From: an uncultured Moraxellaceae bacterium
GTDB taxonomy: Bacteria > Pseudomonadota > Gammaproteobacteria > Pseudomonadales > Moraxellaceae
Assembly (NCBI GenBank): GCA_937928295.1
Contig: CALEYY010000170.1
Location: forward strand, 1 to 7,154
Reading direction: 5' to 3'
DNA length: 7,154 bases
The position numbers and the translations under genes are program-made. Position 1 is the stretch's first letter, and each line of letters starts with the position of its first letter. The notes beneath the pieces were generated by a model. It saw nothing but the letters and a program-made list of their open reading frames with translations, made no database searches and was not told the origin of the DNA. Below, piece after piece: positions 1-6,092 of this stretch.

Positions 1-1255
1 CGATGTGCTTGTGCGCGTTCTCGATCATGACCACGGCGGCATCGATCATGGCGCCGATGGCAATGGCAATGCCGCCCAGCGACATGATGTTGGCGTTCAC
101 GCCCTGATAGCGCATGACGATGAACGCGGCGAGCACGCCCAGCGGCAGCGAAATGATGGCGACCAGCGCCGAACGCAGGTGAAAGAGAAAGGCCAGGCAC
201 ACCAGCGCGACCACGACGAACTCTTCCAGCAGCTTGTAGCCGAGATTGCTCACCGCCCGCTCGATCAGCTGCGAGCGGTCATACACCGGCACGATCTCGA
301 CGCCCTTGGGCAGACTAGCTTTCAGCGTCGCCAGCTTGGCCTTCACCGCCGCGATGGTGGCCAGCGCATTCTTGCCCGAACGCATCACAATGACACCGCC
401 GGCCACCTCGCCCTCACCATTGAGCTCGCTGATGCCGCGTCGCATTTCCGGGCCGATCTGGATCGTGGCGACATCGCCGAGCTGCACCGCCACGCCGGCC
501 GCGCTGGTGCGCAGCGGAATCTGGCGAAAGTCATCCAGCGATTTCAGATAGCCCGAGGCGCGCACCATGTACTCGGCCTCGGCCAGCTCCAGCACCGAAC
601 CGCCGGCCTCCTGATTCGCGCCCTGCACCGCCGCGATGACGCTGGCCTGGGTCAGATTGAACGCCCTCAGACGATCCGGATCGAGCACGATCTGGTATTG
701 CCGCACCATGCCGCCGATGCTGGCGACCTCGGCCACATCCGGCACGGTTTTCAGCTCGTACTTGAGAAACCAGTCCTGCAGAGCGCGCAGCTGCGACAGG
801 TCGAAGCGGCCCGTGCGATCCACTAGCGCATACTCGAAAACCCAACCAACGCCGGTGGCATCCGGCCCCAGCGTACTCCGCGCCTGCGCCGGCAAGCGGC
901 CCTGCACCTGATTCAGCGATTCCAGCACGCGCGACCGCGCCCAGTACGGGTCGGTGCCATCCTCGAACAACACATACACGAAGGAGTCGCCGAAGAAGGA
1001 ATAGCCACGCACGGTCTTCGCGCCCGGCACCGACAGCAGCGTGGTGGTGAGCGGATAAGTGACCTGGTTCTCCACCAGCTGTGGCGCCTGCCCCGGCCAA
1101 GTGGTGCGGATGATGACCTGCACATCCGACAGATCCGGCAAGGCATCCAGCGGCGTGCGGCTGACCGACCACAGGCCGGCGACGGTCAGCAGCAGCGTCG
1201 CCAGCAAGACCAGAATGCGGTTGCCGACGGACCAGCGGATGAGAGCGGCGATCAT
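1..1255 (-). CDS. cusA: CusA-type Cu(I)/Ag(I) RND efflux pump, N-terminal 418 residues (partial, runs off the left edge)
   Basis: This is the inner-membrane, proton-driven subunit of a tripartite heavy-metal efflux (HME-RND) complex. I translated the reverse strand from the ATG at 1255 and found 418 intact codons with no stop or frameshift. The protein begins MIAALIRWSVGNRILVLLA (TM1), continues through a periplasmic porter region (about residues 35-335) and reaches TM2-TM4. The TM4 motif GAMIDAAVVMIEN puts Asp at residue 405 and Glu at 412; Asp405 matches the proton-relay Asp405 of E. coli CusA. This form of the motif is that of the Cu/Ag class (HME4), unlike the two-aspartate CzcA form. The ATG overlaps the cusB stop by 4 bases (ATGA), with a GGGGGA ribosome-binding sequence 8 bases upstream, so translation is probably coupled. 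The metal-binding methionines of the central cleft and the C-terminal half lie outside the window. Confidence 0.95.
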   Translation of the reverse strand, partial: MIAALIRWSVGNRILVLLATLLLTVAGLWSVSRTPLDALPDLSDVQVIIRTTWPGQAPQLVENQVTYPLTTTLLSVPGAKTVRGYSFFGDSFVYVLFEDGTDPYWARSRVLESLNQVQGRLPAQARSTLGPDATGVGWVFEYALVDRTGRFDLSQLRALQDWFLKYELKTVPDVAEVASIGGMVRQYQIVLDPDRLRAFNLTQASVIAAVQGANQEAGGSVLELAEAEYMVRASGYLKSLDDFRQIPLRTSAAGVAVQLGDVATIQIGPEMRRGISELNGEGEVAGGVIVMRSGKNALATIAAVKAKLATLKASLPKGVEIVPVYDRSQLIERAVSNLGYKLLEEFVVVALVCLAFLFHLRSALVAIISLPLGVLAAFIVMRYQGVNANIMSLGGIAIAIGAMIDAAVVMIENAHKHI

Positions 1256-2511
1256 TGGCTCATCCCCCGCAGATCGAAGCCCTTCAGGCTGGCTTCAGAA
1301 TCCACCAGGAACTGCCCCGACACCACCACCTGCTGCCCGGCCGCCAGCCCCGAGCGAATCTCGGTCTGACCCTGACTGTCGCTGCCGGTGCTGACAGCCA
1401 CCGAGCGCAGGCTGCCACTCGTCTCGCGCACAAACACCACCGTGCGCGTACCGGTGCGAATCACCGCCTCTGACGGCACCAGCAAGACTGGCTCCCGCGC
1501 CGCTGACGCGAAGTGCAATGTGGCAAACATGCCCGGCACCAGCTCGGCCTCAGGATTGGCCAGCTCGACCCGCGCCTTCAGCGTGCGAGTGGTGGCATCC
1601 ACTTCCGGCAGGATGGCACCGACCCGACCCTTGAAGACCTTGCCCGGAAACGCCGTGGTCTCGGCCTCGACCGCCGTGCCCGGCCGCAGCTGCGCGGCCA
1701 TCGCCTCGGGCACCTCGGCATTGACCCAGACCCGGCTCAGACCGTTGATGCGAAACAGCGGGCTACCCGGCATCACCGTCATGCCCTCGCGGATGGCCAG
1801 CTCGCTGATCACGCCGCTGATCGGCGCGATGATGGCCAGCCGTGGCTGGGTCTTGCCGCTACGCTCGACCTGCGCAATCTGCGCCGGTGTCATGCCGACC
1901 AGCCGCATGCGCTGGCGGGCGCCGTCACGCAGGGCTGCCGTGCCCTCGCCAGACATCTGCCGCAGCGACAAAAACTCCTCCTGCGCCGCCACCCAGTCCG
2001 GCACATAAAGCTCAGCCAGCACCTGGCCCTGACGCACGGCTTCAAGCGGAGCGCGCACCGCCAGCCGCTCAACAAAGCCACCGGCCCGCGCCTGCAACAC
2101 AGCGACATCGCGCTCGTTCCAGGCCACGCTGCCGACCGCCGAGAGCGGCGACTGAACAACGCCAAGCCGGACCTCGGCGGTGCGGATGCCGAGGTTCTGC
2201 TGCACCTGCGGGCTGATGCTGACGCCACCTGCATTTGCCGTTCCATTGGCGCCCTCGTTTGTACCCTCATCGGCATAAACGGGCACCAGCTGCATATCCA
2301 TGAACGGTGACGGACCAGGCTTGTCGAAGCGCTGTGCGGGCACCATCGGATCGTGCCAATACAAGACTTTCTTGTCCTTGGCCGGGGCCGATTTAGTGCT
2401 CATCGCACCCGCGCCCATCATGCCCATGCCCTGATGCATGCCCAGCGCGTACAAACCCCAGCCGCCGGCGGCAAGCACAGCGACCATCACCCCTGTTTTC
2501 AAGCGATTCAT
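1252..2511 (-). CDS. cusB: CusB-type periplasmic adaptor (membrane fusion protein) of the Cu/Ag efflux complex
   Basis: This protein bridges the CusA pump and the CusC channel and, in the E. coli system, passes Cu(I)/Ag(I) to the pump. It has 419 residues (E. coli CusB is about 407). Visible parts in order: an N-terminal membrane anchor or signal (about 8-24), a Met-rich stretch (25-37), a heavy-metal-binding domain (about 49-80), barrel-sandwich halves around an alpha-hairpin (about 120-245), a beta-barrel (about 255-335) and a membrane-proximal domain to the end. The metal domain contains YWHDPM and SPFMDM, placing methionines at 56, 71 and 73. Their spacing equals that of the metal ligands Met49, Met64 and Met66 in E. 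coli CusB. There is no lipobox cysteine. The ATG at 2511 overlaps the cusC stop by 4 bases, with GGGAG just upstream. The 3' end overlaps cusA. Confidence 0.95.
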   Translation of the reverse strand: MNRLKTGVMVAVLAAGGWGLYALGMHQGMGMMGAGAMSTKSAPAKDKKVLYWHDPMVPAQRFDKPGPSPFMDMQLVPVYADEGTNEGANGTANAGGVSISPQVQQNLGIRTAEVRLGVVQSPLSAVGSVAWNERDVAVLQARAGGFVERLAVRAPLEAVRQGQVLAELYVPDWVAAQEEFLSLRQMSGEGTAALRDGARQRMRLVGMTPAQIAQVERSGKTQPRLAIIAPISGVISELAIREGMTVMPGSPLFRINGLSRVWVNAEVPEAMAAQLRPGTAVEAETTAFPGKVFKGRVGAILPEVDATTRTLKARVELANPEAELVPGMFATLHFASAAREPVLLVPSEAVIRTGTRTVVFVRETSGSLRSVAVSTGSDSQGQTEIRSGLAAGQQVVVSGQFLVDSEASLKGFDLRGMSQ

Positions 2512-3785
2512 GTCGTGCTCCCGGCGCTCTCAGGCAGTAGAAAATTGAGTTCGACCCACTCGATGGCCGTCTGCATTTCCAGTTGCAGCGTTTGCCGCTT
2601 CAACTCCAGCGCACTCCGGCGAGCCGCCAGCACCTCCGTCAGCCCGGCCTTGCCGCCGCGATAACTCGCCAGCACGGCCTGCACGCGCGCCTGCGCCAAC
2701 GGCAGACGCTGCTCACGGGTTCGCTGCAAACGCTGCCGGTCGGTCTGCCAGGCATCCACACGCGCCCGCACCTCGGCCACATGCCCCAGGAACATGTCAT
2801 CGCGCTCGGCCCGCGCCTGCGTCAGCAGCGCCTGCCGCGCCGCCAGCTCGCGATTCTGGCGACGGCTCTGATCCCATTGCAGCGGCGTCGACACCCCTAG
2901 CGACATCATGTTGGAGAAGTCCGGGCCGCGCTGGGCATAGCTCAGCTCCACGCTCCAGTCGCTGCGTTTGTCGGCCTCGGCCAGCTTCGCCTCGGTCTCG
3001 GCCACATCAATCCGCCGCGCCAGCATGAGCAGATCCGGGTGACGACTCAGATGCGTCTCCAGCTCATCCACCGCAAAGTGAATGCGATTAATGTCGGGCT
3101 CACCGGTCAGCATCAGGCCAGCCGGCTCGACCCCCACCCAGCGCGCCAGGGCGGTCTTCGCCACACGCAGCTGCCGTTGCACATCCGCCAGTTCGTCTTC
3201 CAGAGCCAGCGCCTCGGCGCGCGCCGTGAACACATCCGCCTGCGTATTGCGCCCCCCGCGATAAGCACCCTCACTGGCGATAACCTGCTGCCGCGCTTGC
3301 TGCAGCTGCTCATCAAGCAGACCCAGCATCTGCTGCAAGTAGTAGCTCTCCAGCCAGGCTTTGCCGGCCGCGCGCAGAATCTCGCTTTGCTCAGCCGTTT
3401 TCTCGGCACCCGCCAGCAGCGCCTCGTTTTCCTGACGCTCACGCCTGAGCTGGCGTTTGTCTGCCCGGGTGAACTCTTGCGCAAGACCGATGCGGCGCAT
3501 GGTCATAAAGTCGCGCGTCAGGCTGAAGCGATCCGCCGTATTCACCGGCAGGTTGTCGATGCCCAGACTGAGCACAGGGTCGGGCCGCTCGCCCGCCGCG
3601 ATGGCCAGATCGCTGGCAGCGGCAATCGCCGCATCCTGAGCAATGAGCTGTGAAGATTGTGCCAGCGCCAAGCGCTGCGCCTGCGTAAACGACAGCTCGG
3701 CCGCCGTCAGCGTGAGAGGAATCAGCAGCAGGCAGGCCGCCTGAACCGCGCGCAGCAGCGCACGGCTCAACAGTAATGAAGTCAT
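2508..3785 (-). CDS. cusC: CusC-type TolC-family outer-membrane efflux channel
   Basis: This is the trimeric outer-membrane exit duct of the CusCBA complex. I place the start at the ATG at 3785 (425 residues) because GAGG lies 9 bases upstream; the upstream in-frame TTG (3803) and ATG (3794) have no usable ribosome-binding site. A signal peptide (about 1-29) ends LTLTAA before ELSF, fitting signal peptidase I. Two TolC-type repeats follow (about 33-220 and 235-417), rich in Ala/Gln/Arg coiled-coil helices. The first repeat carries the segment LAQEFTRADKRQLRR, typical of heavy-metal-class channels. Unlike E. coli CusC I see no convincing lipid-attachment cysteine: the only early Cys lies inside the hydrophobic core of the signal. 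The gene overlaps cusB by 4 bases and follows the small Met/His/Cys-rich gene after 102 bases. The family is certain; the symbol rests on its partners. Confidence 0.9.
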   Translation of the reverse strand: MTSLLLSRALLRAVQAACLLLIPLTLTAAELSFTQAQRLALAQSSQLIAQDAAIAAASDLAIAAGERPDPVLSLGIDNLPVNTADRFSLTRDFMTMRRIGLAQEFTRADKRQLRRERQENEALLAGAEKTAEQSEILRAAGKAWLESYYLQQMLGLLDEQLQQARQQVIASEGAYRGGRNTQADVFTARAEALALEDELADVQRQLRVAKTALARWVGVEPAGLMLTGEPDINRIHFAVDELETHLSRHPDLLMLARRIDVAETEAKLAEADKRSDWSVELSYAQRGPDFSNMMSLGVSTPLQWDQSRRQNRELAARQALLTQARAERDDMFLGHVAEVRARVDAWQTDRQRLQRTREQRLPLAQARVQAVLASYRGGKAGLTEVLAARRSALELKRQTLQLEMQTAIEWVELNFLLPESAGSTT

Positions 3786-3887
3786 GAGAAACATCCTCGT
3801 CAATCCGGTTCAAAAGCACGGAACAACCACCGATGCAAAATCGGCAGCCAGACTGATGCGAGCCGACTGAGCGGCTCCGAGGTGAGG
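3786..3887 (-). other. intra-operon spacer with two short hairpins
   Basis: This 102-base gap lies between the small secreted-protein gene and cusC. It holds two perfect inverted repeats: GAGCCG/CGGCTC with a 6-base loop (3860-3877) and CCGAT/ATCGG with a 5-base loop (3830-3844). Neither is followed by a T-run on the minus strand, so they do not look like intrinsic terminators. They could affect mRNA stability or the level of cusCBA relative to the first gene. I see no separate promoter here. Function is inference. Confidence 0.35.
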
Positions 3888-4286
3888 CTATTCGAGGAAG
3901 CGCTGGAAGCGGATAACGGGGTGCGGATCGCCGGGATCAACCCAGGCCGGCAGCATCGCCAACGACTGAGCGCCGGCTGTTTTCGCCATGACCGGCAGCT
4001 CGCAGAGCGTGACCAGCGCCACAACATCCGGCAGCGGCAGCTTCTTGGCGATGTCGGCCTGATGCACATGCTGGCACTCGCCATGACAGTCCGGCGCAGG
4101 CAAATCCTTGCCAGCAACCTGCTCATGACAGCCCGCGGGCATCTCCATGCTCGCGGACAACGCAGCATCGGCCGTATCCGTGACCGGCAGCACCACGCGC
4201 GTCATCGCCTGCGCCTGGCAGATCGTGAAGATCAGCAGAACGAAGCTCATGCACAAGGCAATGGTTTTGCGCTGGATGCGGTTCAT
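3888..4286 (-). CDS. small secreted Met/His/Cys-rich protein, probable periplasmic metal-binding protein heading the cus operon
   Basis: The 132-residue product has a clear signal peptide (basic MNRIQRK, hydrophobic core 9-22, likely cleavage after CQAQA at residue 27). The mature part has a cluster of possible metal ligands: Met47, Met49, Cys53, His54, Cys67, His68, Cys71, His73 and His75, including the segment DCHGECQHVHQ. A Pro-rich tail (PAWVDPGDPHP) follows and there is no other membrane segment. I do not recognise a named family with certainty. Composition, size and position recall the CopL/DUF2946-like small proteins found beside copper-resistance genes. It is the first gene after the MerR-type promoter, where other cus operons may carry the chaperone CusF, but I see no CusF OB-fold signature such as its metal-site Trp. 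The ATG at 4286 has only a weak purine-rich site (GAAAAG) upstream. A Cu/Ag buffering role is inferred. Confidence 0.8.
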   Translation of the reverse strand: MNRIQRKTIALCMSFVLLIFTICQAQAMTRVVLPVTDTADAALSASMEMPAGCHEQVAGKDLPAPDCHGECQHVHQADIAKKLPLPDVVALVTLCELPVMAKTAGAQSLAMLPAWVDPGDPHPVIRFQRFLE

Positions 4287-4319
4287 GGTCTTTTCGGGAG
4301 CCAGAAGTTTATGGTGATG

Positions 4320-4351
4320 ATGCTAGAGTCTATACCCAAGTGCAGAGTCAA
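4320..4351 (-). promoter_or_regulatory. MerR-type promoter of the cus operon (-35 TTGACT, 20-bp spacer, -10 TAGCAT)
   Basis: On the minus strand TTGACT (4346-4351) is separated by 20 bp from TAGCAT (4320-4325, 4 of 6 to consensus). The 19-20 bp spacer is the hallmark of promoters that MerR-family activators untwist. The likely start of transcription is near 4313, giving a leader of about 27 bases before the ATG at 4286. The spacer holds an imperfect dyad, TCTGCAC and GTATAGA around TTGG. The divergent sensor gene starts 24 bases beyond the -35, the usual arrangement. A plus-strand TATACC at 4331-4336 could be the sensor's own -10, so the regulator may repress itself from the same site; that part is weak. 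Confidence 0.8.
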
Positions 4352-4352
4352 G
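4327..4352 (-). promoter_or_regulatory. MerR-family operator O1 (cus operon)
   Basis: The 26-base site on the minus strand begins CTTGACTCTG and ends AGACT, and includes the -35. It is identical at 20 of 26 positions to a second site at 5339-5364, counted by hand. The TCT...AGA dyad is 18 bases across and centred at 4337/4338. Binding by the adjacent MerR-family protein is inferred from position and architecture. Confidence 0.75.
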
Positions 4353-4375
4353 TACGCAACCCGGGAGACTGCCTG

Positions 4376-4783
4376 ATGACCGCCCACAAGATCGGCTTCG
4401 CCGCCAAGGCCGCCGGCGTCACCGTCGAAACCGTGCGCTATTACGAGCGCGAAGGCCTGCTCGGCACAGCCAGCCGGACAGATGCGGGCTATCGTCTGTA
4501 CAGCGATGCCGATGTGGCACGACTGCAATTCATCCGCAAGGCCAAGGCCCTCGGCTTCACGCTCGACGACATCGCCGAGCTGCTGCAACTGCAGGATGGT
4601 GGTGGCACCAAACAGCAAGTTCGTGAGCGTGTGCAGCACCGGCTGGCCGACCTCAGCGAGAAAATCCGCCAGCTCACCGCCATCCGTGATGCGCTGGCAA
4701 AGCTGGAGCATCAATGTTCAGGCTGCGGGCCGATTGCCGGCTGCCCGATCATCGAGGGCGTCAAGGCGGTTCATCTGGCGTGA
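4376..4783 (+). CDS. MerR-family metal-responsive transcriptional activator, probably Cu(I)/Ag(I)-type
   Basis: This is a 135-residue cytoplasmic dimeric regulator. A winged helix-turn-helix (about 5-55) includes VETVRYYEREGLL and the wing DAGYRLYSDADVARL. A dimerisation helix (about 78-112) and a C-terminal metal loop follow: Cys114-x2-Cys117-x5-Cys123-PII. The first-to-last Cys spacing of 9 is as in MerR (Cys117, Cys126); CueR has 8. The Cys found at the start of the dimer helix in divalent-metal sensors is Lys79 here, by hand alignment; CueR has Ser77. Absence of that Cys favours a monovalent ion, agreeing with the Cus neighbours. I chose the ATG at 4376 over the upstream GTG at 4340 because GGGAG sits 8 bases before it and the MerR fold starts there. 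The 3' end converges with the DUF4396 gene across 23 bases. Metal identity is not proven. Confidence 0.9.
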   Translation: MTAHKIGFAAKAAGVTVETVRYYEREGLLGTASRTDAGYRLYSDADVARLQFIRKAKALGFTLDDIAELLQLQDGGGTKQQVRERVQHRLADLSEKIRQLTAIRDALAKLEHQCSGCGPIAGCPIIEGVKAVHLA

Positions 4784-4806
4784 GGCCGTCACGACTCAAG
4801 ACAAGC

Positions 4807-5292
4807 TCAGTGGCACGGCTTCTTGATCTGTCGCGACAGCAGCCAGACATTCACCGGCCAGGCTGCCAGGAAGCCGGCTGGCAACGCCAGCAACAAGCCC
4901 GTCCAGAAAACCGGCGTAAACACCGATGTGGCCGTCATACCGCCGAGATGATAGTCGGTGAAGTTCATCGCCAGCTCCATCACGCCGATTGAAATCACCT
5001 CACCGAGCCAGATGGCCTGCAAGGCAGAACGCCAGGAGATGCCTGTTTTCACCAACGGCCAGAGGCCTAGCAGAAAGCCGCTGAGATAAGACAACGCAGT
5101 CGCCATCGCCATGGTTACCCAAGGATTCAAGCCAAGGCTGACGCCAAGCGTCAAACCGATGATTTCACCAATGGCACAACCTGTCAGACAGTGCAGCGTG
5201 GACGCAGCGCCAAGGCGTGCATTTGAAACCGGGGAAACAGCCTTGGCCTGCTGTGAGCAGCAGGCGTGCTCTGCGTGAGAGGGATTGCTCAT
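4807..5292 (-). CDS. DUF4396 membrane protein with His/Cys-rich termini, under a MerR-type promoter
   Basis: This is a 161-residue integral membrane protein that I recognise as DUF4396 from the segment TLHCLTGCAIGEIIG (residues 32-46) and the PVNVWL segment near the end. About four hydrophobic segments are visible (roughly 37-55, 58-80, 94-110, 124-152). Possible metal ligands are His6, His9, Cys11 and Cys12 in the soluble N-terminus; His34, Cys35 and Cys39 at the first membrane segment; Glu43, Glu98 and Glu106 in or near membrane segments; and Cys160-His161 at the end. I chose the ATG at 5292 because ACGGAG lies 7 bases upstream; the in-frame ATG at 5313 has no spaced site. The family has no settled function that I know of. 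Its promoter carries the same operator as the cus operon, so I infer a role in Cu/Ag handling, such as transport or membrane sequestration. Confidence 0.85.
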   Translation of the reverse strand: MSNPSHAEHACCSQQAKAVSPVSNARLGAASTLHCLTGCAIGEIIGLTLGVSLGLNPWVTMAMATALSYLSGFLLGLWPLVKTGISWRSALQAIWLGEVISIGVMELAMNFTDYHLGGMTATSVFTPVFWTGLLLALPAGFLAAWPVNVWLLSRQIKKPCH

Positions 5293-5331
5293 GGTATGGC
5301 TCCGTAGTGGCATCTCGTTGACGACACCACA

Positions 5332-5363
5332 AGCTTGCAGTCTGAAGCCAGCTACAGAGTCAA
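5332..5363 (-). promoter_or_regulatory. MerR-type promoter of the DUF4396 gene (-35 TTGACT, 20-bp spacer, weak -10)
   Basis: On the minus strand TTGACT lies at 5358-5363. With the same 20-bp spacer as the cus promoter the -10 would be CAAGCT (5332-5337), only 2 of 6 to consensus, so this promoter should depend strongly on its activator. Transcription would start near 5325, about 33 bases before the ATG at 5292. The -35 sits only 7 bases after the end of the DUF3147 stop codon, so the promoter fills the short intergenic space. The -10 position is inferred by analogy with the first promoter. Confidence 0.65.
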
Positions 5364-5364
5364 G
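5339..5364 (-). promoter_or_regulatory. MerR-family operator O2 (DUF4396 gene)
   Basis: The 26-base site shares the leading CTTGACTCTG, a central TGG and the trailing AGACT with the operator at 4327-4352, 20 of 26 identical by hand alignment. Its dyad is better than that of O1: TCTGTAGC and GCTTCAGA pair at 7 of 8 positions around a 2-base centre at 5349/5350. The match makes the MerR-family protein encoded at 4376-4783 the likely regulator. Confidence 0.7.
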
Positions 5365-5370
5365 CGATGT

Positions 5371-5718
5371 TCAAAGCACCACATCAAAGCGCCGCATGAC
5401 CAGCGCCAGCAGGGCAAACAGCACCGCCGTGAGCACAGCGGACGCCAACAGCGACAACCAGAAGCCCAAACGCGGCAGCACATACGGAAACAGCAGAAAC
5501 ATCGGTAGCGTGGGCAGCACATACCAAAAGGTGTAATACGCATGATTGCTAATTTTCAGCATCGGCTGCTGCTCGACATGCAGCCAGATCAGCGTCAGCA
5601 CGGTCACCAGCGGCAGGGCCGCGATCAACGCACCGGCCTGGTCACTGCGCTTGGCCGCTTCGGAGACCGCCACCACCACACCGGCAGTAATCAGGTATTT
5701 GCAGATCAGATACAGCAT
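5371..5718 (-). CDS. DUF3147 family small inner-membrane protein
   Basis: This is a 115-residue, very hydrophobic protein with about four membrane segments. I recognise the DUF3147 pattern from the N-terminal EAAKRSDQAGALIAALPLV, the following WLHVE, the central FWYVLPTLPMFLLFP and the C-terminal VMRRFDVVL. Its biochemical function is unknown to me. I chose the ATG at 5718 over the adjacent upstream TTG because AGAGGTGA lies 6 bases before it. The gene starts 29 bases after ynfA and is the last gene of the TetR-CDF-YnfA run, so it is probably co-transcribed with them. No terminator is visible between its stop and the MerR-type promoter of the next gene. A link to metal or cation stress is inferred only from the operon. 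Confidence 0.8.
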   Translation of the reverse strand: MLYLICKYLITAGVVVAVSEAAKRSDQAGALIAALPLVTVLTLIWLHVEQQPMLKISNHAYYTFWYVLPTLPMFLLFPYVLPRLGFWLSLLASAVLTAVLFALLALVMRRFDVVL

Positions 5719-5747
5719 CAAAACTCACCTCTATCAATGCCGCAGAC

Positions 5748-6092
5748 TCAAGCCGCCGCTTTCCAGCCCGACACAATAACCGCCATGCCGATCAGCGCGA
5801 TGCCAGCTCCTATCCAGTCGCTCATTTGCAGCGTCACGCCTTCGATCCAGCGCAACCAGAGCAGTGCCACGACAATGTATACACCGCCGTAGGCCGCATA
5901 AACACGGCCACTGGCTGCCGGGTGCAACGTCAGCAGCCAGGCAAACAACGCCAGAGCAAGGGCTGCGGGCACCAACAACCACGGCGAACCCGACTTCTTC
6001 AGCCACAGATAAGGCAAGTAGCAGCCCACGATTTCAGCCACCGCCGTGAGCGCAAACAAAGCCGATGTCTGGCCAAGCATCCAGGCTGTCAT
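5748..6092 (-). CDS. ynfA: YnfA family inner-membrane protein (SMR-like)
   Basis: This is a 114-residue protein with four membrane segments (about 9-27, 35-54, 65-83, 91-110), the usual size and layout for YnfA. Family-typical segments are AVAEIVGCYLPYLWL with Glu20 in TM1, GRVYAAYGGVYIV, and SDWIGAGIALIGMAVI. YnfA resembles small multidrug resistance transporters, and some homologues have been linked to drug or cation export, but its substrate here is open. The start ATG overlaps the stop of the CDF gene by 4 bases, which implies translational coupling and a shared process. DUF3147 follows 29 bases downstream. The pairing with a metal exporter makes a metal or organic-cation efflux role plausible, by inference. 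Confidence 0.9.
   Translation of the reverse strand: MTAWMLGQTSALFALTAVAEIVGCYLPYLWLKKSGSPWLLVPAALALALFAWLLTLHPAASGRVYAAYGGVYIVVALLWLRWIEGVTLQMSDWIGAGIALIGMAVIVSGWKAAA

Noticed and set aside
5..826. Long plus-strand open frame opposite cusA (273 codons)
   Set aside because: It is His/Arg/Gln-rich antisense translation of high-GC coding sequence. The minus-strand cusA frame is intact and fully recognisable over the same bases.
531..1172. Minus-strand open frame of 213 codons inside cusA
   Set aside because: It is out of frame with the CusA product and its Gly/Ala/Arg-rich sequence has no family resemblance.
1513..2310. Plus-strand open frame opposite cusB (265 codons)
   Set aside because: Low-complexity shadow of cusB with no recognisable domain.
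3039..3653. Plus-strand open frame opposite cusC (204 codons)
   Set aside because: Shadow of cusC: no ribosome-binding context and no domain.
4340..4375. Upstream GTG start for the MerR-family gene, adding 12 residues
   Set aside because: It would place the start inside the operator/-35 region. The ATG at 4376 has a good ribosome-binding site and begins at the usual MerR N-terminus.
3882..4376. Plus-strand open frame opposite the small secreted-protein gene
   Set aside because: The opposite frame has a good signal peptide, a metal-ligand cluster and a MerR-type promoter; this one has none of these and would run through the promoter region.
4779..4793. Possible terminator hairpin CGTGA/TCACG at the end of the MerR-family gene
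   Set aside because: The stem is only 5 bp and no T-run follows on either strand.
5725..5751. Third MerR-type operator, CTTGAGTCTG on the minus strand at the end of ynfA
   Set aside because: Only the left end matches (9 of 10). The right half is offset by a base and poor, and it overlaps the ynfA stop codon, so chance is more likely.
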